From assembly GCA_016840465.1 (NCBI GenBank), contig JAEOSH010000005.1, forward strand, positions 18,736-82,735: 64,000 nt of DNA. Reading direction: 5' to 3'. Positions 55,780 through 64,000 of the stretch are shown one piece after another. The stretch comes from Candidatus Baldrarchaeum yapensis. Lineage in GTDB: Archaea; Asgardarchaeota; Baldrarchaeia; Baldrarchaeales; Baldrarchaeaceae. Made by a program: the position numbers and the translations under genes. Under the pieces are notes generated by a model. It was not told where the DNA came from. It made no database searches and was given only the letters and a program-made list of their open reading frames with translations. Within the stretch, counting starts at the first letter, position 1. Each line of letters begins with the position of its first letter.

Positions 55780-57480
55780 TTATTCAGCACGTGCCTTGCT
55801 TCTGAACTGTTTTTCAAACAACTCCCTGATCCTAGTGATGGTGTCTGCCTCTTCCGGCCGTTTATCTTCTCTTATTCTCACGATCCTCGCGAATCTGAGG
55901 GCATATCCGGACTTGTATTTAGGAGATTTCTGTATTTCATCAAAAGCAACTTCAACAACTACCTCCGGCTTCACAAATACCGTTCTTCCTCGCTCTCCGA
56001 TTTTCAGTTCAAGCAAGCGTTTAGTCATGTGTTCGAATTCTTCATCTGTAAGCCCTTTGAACGTTTTTCCAACCACTAAAAACTCTCCAGAATTTTCATC
56101 TCGAGCGGCAAGGTAATAGTCGCTTAACCATTTATATCGTCTTCCATACCCCCAATCCGCAGCGACGATTACCAAATCCAAGGTATCCAAGGTCTCCTTT
56201 ATCTTTAACCATTTTTTACCGCGAATACCTGGAGTATAGTCACTATTTGGCTTCTTTGCCATCAAGCCTTCATGACCGGCAGATCTTGCCGCTTTGAAGA
56301 AATGTTCCGCTTCCTTAGAGTCGCTAGTTATAATCTGCGGAACAAGTTGTATATCTCCGGATATCTCATACAACTTTTCTCTTCTCTCCACATAAGGCAT
56401 ATCTATGAGTAAATTGCCATTTAAGTACAGGATATCGAAGAGATATAGCCTAACGGGGATTTCTTCTACCATCTCTTTCACATCTTTAACCCTACGAAAT
56501 CTTCTCATTAAGTGCTGAAATGGGAGGGGCTTCCCGTCGTTTCCGATAGCTATGACCTCACCTTCAAGAATAACTTCTCTCGCCTTTATGTTGTCTCTGA
56601 CCTGTGCAACGACGTCTGGAAGACTTAATGTAACGTCGGTTAACCTTCTACTAAAAATTTTCACCTCATTCTCCTTCTTATGTATTTGAACGCGCGCTCC
56701 ATCCAATTTCCACTCAAATGCCGTGCGTCCTCCATGGATCTTTAATGCTTCCTCAACGCTTTCTGCAGCCTGAGCAAGCATGGGCTCTATCGGATGAAAA
56801 AGCCTCATCTTTACCTCTTTAAGCGCCCTTATTCCGCCCTTTACGGCGATTTCGGCAACCTCACCTATATCACCAGTTAGCATATGTGCACGTTTAACTA
56901 ACTCTATTGGAGCATTTGATAGCAGGGCAAGCGCCTCTTCCACGATTCCTTCTGAGGCTCCGTGCCTCATTTCGCCCAATAAAATTTTCACTATGTACTT
57001 TGCTTCAAGCGGTTCGCACTTTTCAAGTAGCCCGCGCAGTAGTAGTTCCTTCTTCCGTTTAGATCCCTCACCCTTAACTTCTGATACTTCGTTGAAAATT
57101 TTGTAAACATCAAGTAACGTAATTTGCTGCTTTTGAGGCGCAAGAAGTGTTATCTGCTTGACTCCCTTTTTCTTTTCAAACAATATTTTTGTCATATCTC
57201 CAGGATCGCCGGTTTTGTTGAATGCATCCAATATATCTTTGGGTTTTGTACCAGTTATCTCCTTTATAACCTTTATGATCGTTCTCCATGAAATATCAAG
57301 AGTTTTGTGGCTCCATTCCGGAAATATTTTCCCCACTATCATTCTTGCGGCAATTCCCACGAGATCTGATGGTATCTTCTTGAAAAATGATGCAATTAAC
57401 GCAATCATACTTGACCTTTTGGTTGTCCGTTCTAAAGCTTCACAAAGTTCAACTAGGTCCCGAAAGGGAATGTCTCCCAT
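55780..57480 (-). CDS. lig: ATP-dependent DNA ligase (archaeal LigI type)
   Basis: 566 residues. Active-site motif EWKLDGARVQIHK has the AMP-accepting Lys near residue 256, motif III/IV region PVRLYLFDILYLNG near 370, and the motif V GLMAKKPNSDYTPGIRGKKWLKIK. N-terminal DNA-binding domain is of normal length. ATG 57480 is chosen since GGTGA lies just upstream; the longer frame to 57552 adds a hydrophobic stretch. Downstream of a FEN-1 paralogue by 75 bases, a natural pairing for nick processing. Confidence 0.92.
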   Translation of the reverse strand: MGDIPFRDLVELCEALERTTKRSSMIALIASFFKKIPSDLVGIAARMIVGKIFPEWSHKTLDISWRTIIKVIKEITGTKPKDILDAFNKTGDPGDMTKILFEKKKGVKQITLLAPQKQQITLLDVYKIFNEVSEVKGEGSKRKKELLLRGLLEKCEPLEAKYIVKILLGEMRHGASEGIVEEALALLSNAPIELVKRAHMLTGDIGEVAEIAVKGGIRALKEVKMRLFHPIEPMLAQAAESVEEALKIHGGRTAFEWKLDGARVQIHKKENEVKIFSRRLTDVTLSLPDVVAQVRDNIKAREVILEGEVIAIGNDGKPLPFQHLMRRFRRVKDVKEMVEEIPVRLYLFDILYLNGNLLIDMPYVERREKLYEISGDIQLVPQIITSDSKEAEHFFKAARSAGHEGLMAKKPNSDYTPGIRGKKWLKIKETLDTLDLVIVAADWGYGRRYKWLSDYYLAARDENSGEFLVVGKTFKGLTDEEFEHMTKRLLELKIGERGRTVFVKPEVVVEVAFDEIQKSPKYKSGYALRFARIVRIREDKRPEEADTITRIRELFEKQFRSKARAE

Positions 57481-57554
57481 AGGGTCACCATAATGGATTC
57501 TCGGTTTCACAAATTTAAGTAAGAGGATGATGACAGACATTACTGACCTCACTA

Positions 57555-58583
57555 TTAACGTATAAAATCGAACAGTTTCTTTTGACCTGAGAAAACTTCT
57601 AACTTTTCGAGCCTTCTTATGGCGTTTTCGACGCGCTTTCTAGAAAAGTCCTTCTCATCGCATAGGAAAGATATTATTCCGTCCTTATCCGGCTTGTTCC
57701 ATTCTATCTGATAGTCATCCGTAACTTCAGGTTCCAAGAATATTTTCCTGACAGTGTTGTAGTCCTCATTTATTTTTATGACACCCCTTTTTACAGCGTT
57801 TTCTATTGTTCCGTACTTTCTAATAATCTCTAGCGCTCTTTTCGGGCCTATACCCTCGACACCCTCATTATAGTCCGTTCCCACTAATATTGCTATGTCT
57901 ATGAGTTGTTCCCTCGTTATTTTCAGCATAGACAGTAGTTCCATTAGGTCTATTATTTCTGGTTCCAGAGGTTTAACTATGCCCTTACTTGGCAGAAACT
58001 CAGTACCACTTATCGTGAGGTACCTTACCAGATAGTTTGTTCCATAGAGTAGCGAGTCCCAATCTCTGCTGCATACGGCAAATGCATCCCCTTTTCTGAC
58101 GATATATGCCGCCTGAGCCTCTGCATCTGACGGGGCTTGCACCCAAGGTATACCCATGAGGTCGAGGAGTTCCTTTGCTTCCTTTATCATCTCCGATGTG
58201 AGTCTACTTGTTTGTATTGCCTTCCTCCATGCTGTTGGGAGATCTCCACGAAATAACGCTTCTAGCCATTCACGCTCAGCCTTTTCTTTAAGTTTTTTGC
58301 GCTCATCTAATTCACGTAACTTAAGAGGATGAGGCTTTCCATCAAATACAAATATAGGAAAGATCCCATATTCTGTAAGTCTGGTTGTCCTATAAAAGAG
58401 TCCCATCAGGTGGCTTGTTGGTCTTCCCTTGGAGTCCGAAAAATATCTGCCATCAGGTTGTCTTATTAGTGCTAAAAATTGATATAATTCATTATTTGCA
58501 TCGAATGCTATCCTTCTTCCCGAAAAATACTCAAATGGTACTTTTTTCCGGTTAACAATTATTGGGGTTAGGTATACTCCCAT
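57555..58583 (-). CDS. FEN-1-like flap endonuclease paralogue (divergent)
   Basis: About 342 residues, full-length FEN-1 fold: MGVYLTPI at the start, D28 (AFDANNELYQF), D81 (VFDGKPH), D174/D176 (SRDWDSLLYG), and [17 protein letters not shown]. At the metal site where FEN-1 usually has Glu-x-Glu, this gene has D153 and E155 (APSDAEAQAA). C-terminal PIP-like QKKLFDFI. Codes next to the DNA ligase. ATG 58583 gives the N-terminal MGV expected for this family. Confidence 0.85.
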   Translation of the reverse strand: MGVYLTPIIVNRKKVPFEYFSGRRIAFDANNELYQFLALIRQPDGRYFSDSKGRPTSHLMGLFYRTTRLTEYGIFPIFVFDGKPHPLKLRELDERKKLKEKAEREWLEALFRGDLPTAWRKAIQTSRLTSEMIKEAKELLDLMGIPWVQAPSDAEAQAAYIVRKGDAFAVCSRDWDSLLYGTNYLVRYLTISGTEFLPSKGIVKPLEPEIIDLMELLSMLKITREQLIDIAILVGTDYNEGVEGIGPKRALEIIRKYGTIENAVKRGVIKINEDYNTVRKIFLEPEVTDDYQIEWNKPDKDGIISFLCDEKDFSRKRVENAIRRLEKLEVFSGQKKLFDFIR

Positions 58584-58660
58584 TTTACAGTTCACTCATA
58601 GGTCACTAAGGATAATGCTGATAAAAAGGATAAAAATTTGACTGAATGCCGCTGTATTGC

Positions 58661-60595
58661 TTATATCTTCAGGGCAACTTTAAATGCTGCAGATATGGCG
58701 TCTCTTGCTCTTCCAGGCGATATGCAATCGCCTACTGCATATACTTCCTTGAACTTTTTGGTTAACTGCTCGTATAGAGCCTTATTTGGAGCCGCCCCCA
58801 CAGCTATTACCACCGTGTCTGCGAGTATTTTCCTTTCCTGTCCCTCCTGTTCGACGAGAACACCGTCTTTCTCTATTGCCTTAGCCGTGGTTTTTGTTAG
58901 TATTTGAACACCTTTTGATCCTAGTCTCTTAAGTAACACCCATCTGACAGTCCTCTCAAGATCTCTACCTACTCGTGGAAGCATCTCTATAACCGTTACC
59001 TTTTTGCCCATTTCGGATAGATAATCGGCAGTTTCAAGACCTACGCCCCCACCTCCTATGACCACTACATTATCTCCGCACGAAACCTTACCTGCGAGAA
59101 CGTCGTATGCGTGGACCACATTTTCGAGGTCGATACCTGGTATATTTGGTATTATTGGTGTTGCGCCCGTTGCTACTATAATGACATCCGGATTGTGCTC
59201 TTCGACCACGTCAACGTTTGCATTCACCCCAAATTTTACATTAACGCCATATTTCTTCAGCATTGTTTCGTAAAATTCTATTACCTCCATCAGTTCGCCC
59301 TTATATGGTGGAACAGTGGCTAATCTGAACACACCACCCAGTTTATCCGACCTTTCAAGTAACGTGACATTATATCCTCTCATGGCCGCTGTTATTGCAG
59401 CCTCCATCCCCGCGGGCCCGCCACCTATTACCAGTACTTGTTTCTTTCTCTCGGCCTTCTTTATTTCATACTCGAGTTCCTTGCCTGCCCTTGGATTAAC
59501 AGTGCACTCCACGGCCTTTATCATAAATATCGACTCTAAGCAATGTCCACAAGCTATGCAAGGCCTTATTTCATTAAACCTTCCCTCATATGCCTTTTTA
59601 GCCCATTCAGGATCTGCAATTAACGCTCTGCCTATAGAAACGAAATCCGCCTTTCCTTCAGAGATTATTTTGCTTGCAAGTTGCGGGTACTTTATCCTAT
59701 TACTTGCGATTATGGGTATATCGACTATTTTCTTTAATTCTTCAGCATAGTAAACGAAGCCTCCGGGAGGTACTTCTCTTGTTATGAGGGGGCGTGGAGA
59801 TTCGTGCCACCCTGTAGTTACATTTATTGCATCAACACCCGCATCCTCCAATGCTTTTACTACCTTCTTTGTTTCATCAAACGTTGTTCCTCCTGGGAGA
59901 TAGTCTTCGGCGCTTATTCTTACTATCAGTGGATAGTCTTTGCCGATTGCGCTTTTTATCCTCTCAACGGTTTCAAGCAAAAAGCGCATACGATTTTCGA
60001 GTGGACCCCCGTACTCGTCCGTTCTTTTATTAGTGGCCGGAGATAAGAATTGATTAAAGATGTATCCAGCAGATGCACAAATTTCAACACCATCAAAACC
60101 AGCTTTTTTCGCTCTTTTGGCGGCTTCAGCAAAATAATTCTCAATTTCTATGATTTCTTCGACTGTTAATTCCTTTGGTGTCTCGCCTGTTAATTTTGAT
60201 GGTATAGGGGAGGGGGCTACGGGTTTTCTCTTTGTTATAATCGATGGGGCTAATCGACCCGGATGGAGGAGTTGTACGGTAACACGAGCACCTTTCCTCT
60301 TTATTTCTTCGACGAAATTCTTCCATCCAGGAATGAATTTGTCGTCATATAGTGCGGGCTGACCCGGATGGCTTCTATAGCGGGGATCGGGGCATACACC
60401 ACCGACTGCGATTAATCCAACATAGGCTTCGGCTCTTTCAGCGTAGAATCTTATCATCCTATCGCCAACGGACCCATCTGGTTCGGATAGTCCAACAAGC
60501 ATGGGAGCCATTATTATTCTGTTCTTCACTTCCATCTTACCTATTTTTCCAGGTTCGAATAGAGATTCGACCTCAGGTGGTGGTTTTATTCTCAA
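58661..60595 (-). CDS. Old-yellow-enzyme/2,4-dienoyl-CoA reductase-like flavoprotein (FadH type)
   Basis: 644 residues. N-terminal OYE barrel with FMN (NRIIMAPMLVGLSEPDGSVG, GFDGVEICASAGYIFNQFLSP, FVSIGRALIADPEW). [4Fe-4S] motif CIACGHC near residue 342 with the next Cys at AVECTVNPRAG. C-terminal FAD/NAD(P) domains: VIGGGPAGMEAAI near 390 and VVIGGGGVGLETADYLSEMG. Reduces alkenoate or dienoyl-CoA-type double bonds; could follow the dehydratases (inference). Confidence 0.92.
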   Translation of the reverse strand: MRIKPPPEVESLFEPGKIGKMEVKNRIIMAPMLVGLSEPDGSVGDRMIRFYAERAEAYVGLIAVGGVCPDPRYRSHPGQPALYDDKFIPGWKNFVEEIKRKGARVTVQLLHPGRLAPSIITKRKPVAPSPIPSKLTGETPKELTVEEIIEIENYFAEAAKRAKKAGFDGVEICASAGYIFNQFLSPATNKRTDEYGGPLENRMRFLLETVERIKSAIGKDYPLIVRISAEDYLPGGTTFDETKKVVKALEDAGVDAINVTTGWHESPRPLITREVPPGGFVYYAEELKKIVDIPIIASNRIKYPQLASKIISEGKADFVSIGRALIADPEWAKKAYEGRFNEIRPCIACGHCLESIFMIKAVECTVNPRAGKELEYEIKKAERKKQVLVIGGGPAGMEAAITAAMRGYNVTLLERSDKLGGVFRLATVPPYKGELMEVIEFYETMLKKYGVNVKFGVNANVDVVEEHNPDVIIVATGATPIIPNIPGIDLENVVHAYDVLAGKVSCGDNVVVIGGGGVGLETADYLSEMGKKVTVIEMLPRVGRDLERTVRWVLLKRLGSKGVQILTKTTAKAIEKDGVLVEQEGQERKILADTVVIAVGAAPNKALYEQLTKKFKEVYAVGDCISPGRARDAISAAFKVALKI

Positions 60596-60693
60596 TTCTC
60601 ACCCTCCATGCTTTAGTAGGTGCTAGTACAATAAATGAGCATCTCCTTTTTATAAGGTATTGGCACTAAAGGATGTAGCAAGGAGGGTCTGCG

Positions 60694-61878
60694 ATGGAAA
60701 AGTTTGTTTCGCAAGCAGCGAGGAGGACGAGGCTATCAGGTATAAGGGAGATTAGCGAGAAGGCAATGAGGATGAGAGATGTGATCAGACTAGAACTTGG
60801 CGAGCCTGATTTCAAGACGCCGGATAACATAATAGATGCAGCAACTGAGGCCATGAAAAAGGGTTATACACATTACACTTCGGTAATGGGTATTCCCGAA
60901 TTGAGAGAAGCGATTGCAGAGAAGCTTGAAAGAGAGAATGGTATAGAGGCGGATCCTGAAAGAGAGATCCTTGTGACATGCGGCGGATATCATGCGATAT
61001 TTGTATCTCTTGCTGCAGTTTTAAATCCAGGAGATGAGGTTATTGTTACAGACCCCTGCTGGTCCGCATATGTCAGTACCATAAGTTTTCTCGGCGCAAA
61101 ACCAGTGTATTGTCCCTTGGACGAGGATAAGGAGTTTGAACCCTCCCTTGATCTCATAGAGAACCGAATAACTGAAAAGACTAAGTTAATAATTATAAAT
61201 TCTCCTCAAAATCCGACAGGTGCCGTTTGGAGCAAAAGTATCCTAGAAGCTATCACTGAACTTGCGATGAAGAAGAATATACTTGTACTTTCGGATGAGG
61301 TCTACGAGAAACTAATATTTGATGGATATAAGCATTTTAGTCCCGCTTCTATTATTCCCGACGCAAAGGATTACGTCATATCGATATTTTCGTTCTCAAA
61401 GACCTATGCGATGACCGGGTGGAGGATAGGATACGTCGTGGCTAATGAAAAACTCATAGAGTACATGAAGAGAGTGTCCTTCATTACAATAGCATGTCCA
61501 AATGCATTCGTTCAATATGCAGCGATAGAGGCGTTAGGGGGATCACAGGATGCTGTCAATCGTATGATTAAGGAGTACCAGAAGAGGAGGGATATCATTT
61601 ATTCGGAAATTAGTAAAATTTCGGGGGTGAAGTGTTGCAAACCACACGGGACGTTCTATATATTTCCGAACTTTTCGGAGATAATGAGAGATTCTGTGAA
61701 GCTAACCTACTACTTGCTCGAAAATGCGAGAGTCGCGGTAGTACCAGGCGTCTCCTTTGGTCCAGAGGTTGGTGAGGGGCACATCAGAATAAGTTTCGCG
61801 ACCTCAACCGAGAATTTAAGAGAGGCTGCTAAGAGAATAAGAGAGGCTGTGGAAAACCTTCAAACTAGTGACGCTTGA
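60694..61878 (+). CDS. Class I/II PLP aminotransferase
   Basis: 394 residues of the aspartate-aminotransferase family [27 protein letters not shown] at the start (cut here), [12 protein letters not shown] near residue 168, [12 protein letters not shown] and the PLP-Lys motif [15 protein letters not shown] near 234. Substrate range likely broad (aromatic or branched amino acids). Its products would suit the Kor and dehydratase genes. GGAGGG lies upstream of ATG 60694. Convergent with the canonical fen gene (overlap of 14 bases). Confidence 0.9.
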   Translation: MEKFVSQAARRTRLSGIREISEKAMRMRDVIRLELGEPDFKTPDNIIDAATEAMKKGYTHYTSVMGIPELREAIAEKLERENGIEADPEREILVTCGGYHAIFVSLAAVLNPGDEVIVTDPCWSAYVSTISFLGAKPVYCPLDEDKEFEPSLDLIENRITEKTKLIIINSPQNPTGAVWSKSILEAITELAMKKNILVLSDEVYEKLIFDGYKHFSPASIIPDAKDYVISIFSFSKTYAMTGWRIGYVVANEKLIEYMKRVSFITIACPNAFVQYAAIEALGGSQDAVNRMIKEYQKRRDIIYSEISKISGVKCCKPHGTFYIFPNFSEIMRDSVKLTYYLLENARVAVVPGVSFGPEVGEGHIRISFATSTENLREAAKRIREAVENLQTSDA

Positions 61879-62905
61879 GCCACGCGTCAAGGCCCGCTTG
61901 GACTTTTACTTTTCTGGATGCCAATACCAATCTATCCAGCGCCTTTCTCACCCTATCCTCACTAAAGTCGAAACTTCCACATAAGAAGTCGACTATGCCT
62001 TCGATATCCGGCTCATGCCACTTTAATTCATAGTCATCGGTTACTTCAGGATTCAGGAACAATTCACGTATCTTCAGCGGATTTACCGGAAATTCTGCGG
62101 ATGGAAGATACTTTAATGCTTTTTCTAGGGATCCATATTTCTTTATTATTTCGAGCGCTCTTTTAGGCCCGATTCCCTTGACACCATCAGGATTGTAGTC
62201 TGTACCTATAAGGATGGCCATATCTATGAGTTGTTCCCTCGAAATCCCCAGAGAGGAAAGTACTTTCTCCAGTTCTATTATCTCCGGTTTTATTTCGACA
62301 TATATATTCTTTCCCGGAAGTTTTCTTTTACCAGTAATTGAAATGTTTCTGACAAGTCTCGGTGAGCCGAAGAGTAGGGAATCATAATCTTGACTTCCAC
62401 ATGCGAACACATGCCCCTTTTGCGCCATATATGCAGCTTGCGCTTCTCCTTCGGATGGGGCCTGGACCCAAGGGACACCCATGAGATTTAACAGTTCTTT
62501 TGCCTGATTTGCCATTTCTTCTTTTAGTGTTGCGGTCTGCTGAGCGTATTTTCTCGCAGCCTCGAGGTCTCCACGTTTTAACGCCTCTTCATACTTCTTA
62601 ATTGCCTCTTCTCTTATTTTTCTCCTTCGCTTTATTTCTGCCTCTTTCAGTTCAGGCGGTTTCCCGTCAAACACATAAACTGGCTTTATTCCTATCTCTA
62701 TGAGGTTGATTGTTCTATAGAAGAGCCCATTAAGGTGGCTTGTTATACGCCCTCGAGAGTCTTTAAGTGGACTACCATCTCTCAGCCTTATTATTGCGAG
62801 GAACTGATAGAGGGCGTTGTAAGCATCGAGAGCTATAACTTTTCCCCTTAATGTTTCGAGTTCTATTTCTTGCCCCTTTACGATATCTGTCAATTTGACA
62901 CCCAC
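61865..62905 (-). CDS. fen: Flap endonuclease 1 (canonical FEN-1)
   Basis: 346 residues. All metal ligands are canonical: D27, D80, E152/E154 ([12 protein letters not shown]), D173/D175 ([10 protein letters not shown]), D236 (GTDYN). MGVKLTDIV at the start and a PIP box [11 protein letters not shown] at the C terminus. Processes Okazaki-fragment flaps with PCNA. GTG start 62905. A second, divergent FEN-1 gene lies 3.3 kb away, next to DNA ligase. Confidence 0.93.
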   Translation of the reverse strand: MGVKLTDIVKGQEIELETLRGKVIALDAYNALYQFLAIIRLRDGSPLKDSRGRITSHLNGLFYRTINLIEIGIKPVYVFDGKPPELKEAEIKRRRKIREEAIKKYEEALKRGDLEAARKYAQQTATLKEEMANQAKELLNLMGVPWVQAPSEGEAQAAYMAQKGHVFACGSQDYDSLLFGSPRLVRNISITGKRKLPGKNIYVEIKPEIIELEKVLSSLGISREQLIDMAILIGTDYNPDGVKGIGPKRALEIIKKYGSLEKALKYLPSAEFPVNPLKIRELFLNPEVTDDYELKWHEPDIEGIVDFLCGSFDFSEDRVRKALDRLVLASRKVKVQAGLDAWLKRH

Positions 62906-63122
62906 AACGATCCCCAGTTAAATATTGTGGTGAAATTGCGAAAAAAGTATCGGTTTAATAATGTGCCAATATCTGCTGGTCAGGATGTGGTTGATACTTA
63001 GTACTTCTGAAACTTTCTGAGAAATGAACATTTTTGGTCTATCCATCCATTCACGTCACCTTCCACCCTGCGGCGAAACGCGCACCGGCGGGCGACCGAA
63101 ATACGGTATGGCGGGCACAATC

Positions 63123-64000
63123 CTAAGCAGTGTCATGCAAACCCCCAAACACCAGCCGGGGGCGGCCCGCATCTGCCGCCCACTCGAAGAAGAGCAAACC
63201 GAGCGCTTCAAGAAAACACGTATAGCTCGTCGGGGCCGAATCGCATCGCGAAATCAGGTAAACGTATAAAAGGTAAATGACCGCGGAAACAAGTAACAAA
63301 AACCATCTAAGCGCAACGCTGCGCGAGCACGTCCGCGCCCTCCGCACCTTCACCACCCGATTGCACGTCTCAATGCCCACCTCCGCCAGTACTCCAAAGC
63401 ATCGCCCAATGGCATGCCACGGCACACAACCACAATCCGCTTCTCCCCGCGCCGGTAAACAATGAGATCGACGCTTATCTGCCTCCTCCCGCCGCTCGCG
63501 CTCACAACGTACGGAACAACGTGTGGACCGTCGCCGCTCAGACCCTCCAGACCCCTCTTTATGCCCGCCGTCCTCCTGGCGGCGATCGCAAACGGGATGT
63601 TCCTTCTCGCGAGAACCTCCATGACCTTCACCGAGAAAAAGCCACAATCCATGTAGACTCCCTCGACCTCGAGCCCCAGCCTCTCGATGTCACGAAGCAC
63701 CGCCTCCACGGCGTCGGCGCGGCTGTCGAACATGGAGATGGGGCTTATGGAGAGTGGGATCTTCCGGGGGCCGTCGATGGCGGCCGCCACGACGTACCTG
63801 TGCACGTAGCACTTCTTGGCGGGGGAGTAGTGGACCCACTCGTCGCGTGTGCCGAAGTAGGGAACTTCGGTTGTGTCTATCGCGACCAATACCCTCCTGC
63901 GGCGCAGCACTCCGGCGGCGATCTCCCCGAGGATCTCGTTGAGACTCTCGGAGTCGCGCATTCCTATTTTCCTCAGCTGGAAGGCCACCGAGTCGGGATG
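63123..64000 (-). pseudogene. IS4/ISH3-like DDE transposase, frameshifted, N terminus beyond the window
   Basis: The frame runs in from the window edge with AIDTTEVPYFGTRDEWVHYS (first Asp), then VYMDCGFFSVKVMEVL (second Asp, Arg of the usual DRGFF replaced by Cys). Near 63390 the frame shifts: adding one G in AGGTGGGCATT restores GIETCNRVVKVRRARTCSRS, the C-terminal block. Ends near 63123. GC content is clearly higher than the host genes. The element reaches past 64000; terminal repeats not seen. Confidence 0.75.

Noticed and set aside
63123-63647. 174-residue frame as an independent gene
   Set aside because: Its first part is an out-of-frame reading of the transposase and its last part is the transposase C terminus after a one-base shift.

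Overview
The window is about 64 kb of a thermophile-like archaeal chromosome. The archaeal assignment rests on GGAGGTGAT-type ribosome binding sites, TATA-type promoters, and archaeal information-processing and cofactor genes: FEN-1, ATP-dependent DNA ligase, O-phosphoseryl-tRNA(Cys) synthetase, ThiD-ThiN fusion, Mer, split GcvPA/GcvPB, AOR and DUF2258. Having SepRS, Mer, MetF/MetV, KorABC and 2-hydroxyacyl-CoA dehydratase-like proteins together fits uncultured anaerobic lineages such as Bathyarchaeia or Hadarchaea-like groups. I cannot fix the lineage without a phylogeny. No rRNA, tRNA or CRISPR array was found.

Layout. 0-4.5 kb: one-carbon genes (MetV and MetF-type methylene-THF reductase, then F420-dependent Mer) and a polyprenol/phytol-kinase-like membrane enzyme. 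5-7.4 kb: GNAT acetyltransferase, PRPP-synthetase-like protein, circularly permuted GTPase. 7.4-8.6 kb: a decayed patch holding a structured RNA that looks like an IS110 bridge RNA, a broken IS110 transposase, and a broken crotonase on the opposite strand. 8.6-13.3 kb: CPBP protease, tungsten AOR with its polyferredoxin, ThiD-ThiN. 13.3-19.8 kb: Xaa-Pro peptidase and a complete BMP-type (nucleoside-like) ABC importer. 19.8-26.4 kb: DUF362, flavin reductase, and the glycine cleavage genes as two divergent pairs (gcvPA-gcvPB and gcvT-gcvH). 26.4-38.6 kb: mixed genes including AcoX/NAD-kinase-like, an ECF S-component, a MetE-like protein, penicillin-acylase family, Hsp20, histidine ammonia-lyase and Ogg-type DNA glycosylase. 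38.8-46.7 kb: zinc-ribbon/LURP-one-like protein, SepRS, ADP-ribosylglycohydrolase, thioredoxin reductase, M48 protease, DUF2258, radical SAM. 46.8-47.7 kb: decayed IS5-like transposase and a perfect 15-bp inverted repeat. 47.7-55.6 kb: DUF1847, amidohydrolase, two 2-hydroxyacyl-CoA dehydratase-type subunits, DUF362-ferredoxin protein, KorABC. 55.8-62.9 kb: DNA ligase, two FEN-1 paralogues, an enoate-reductase-type flavoenzyme and an aminotransferase. 63.1-64 kb: frameshifted DDE transposase running off the window.

How it may work together (inference). Aminotransferase, 2-oxoacid:ferredoxin oxidoreductase, AOR, histidine ammonia-lyase, glycine cleavage, Xaa-Pro peptidase, dehydratase-like subunits and enoate reductase all suit anaerobic peptide/amino-acid fermentation. 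One-carbon units from glycine would enter folate or methanopterin pools through GcvT, MetF/MetV and Mer. The most unusual points are the bridge-RNA candidate, the second FEN-1 with a substituted metal ligand, the dehydratase/DUF362/Kor locus with no visible activator, and the co-occurrence of MetF/MetV with Mer.
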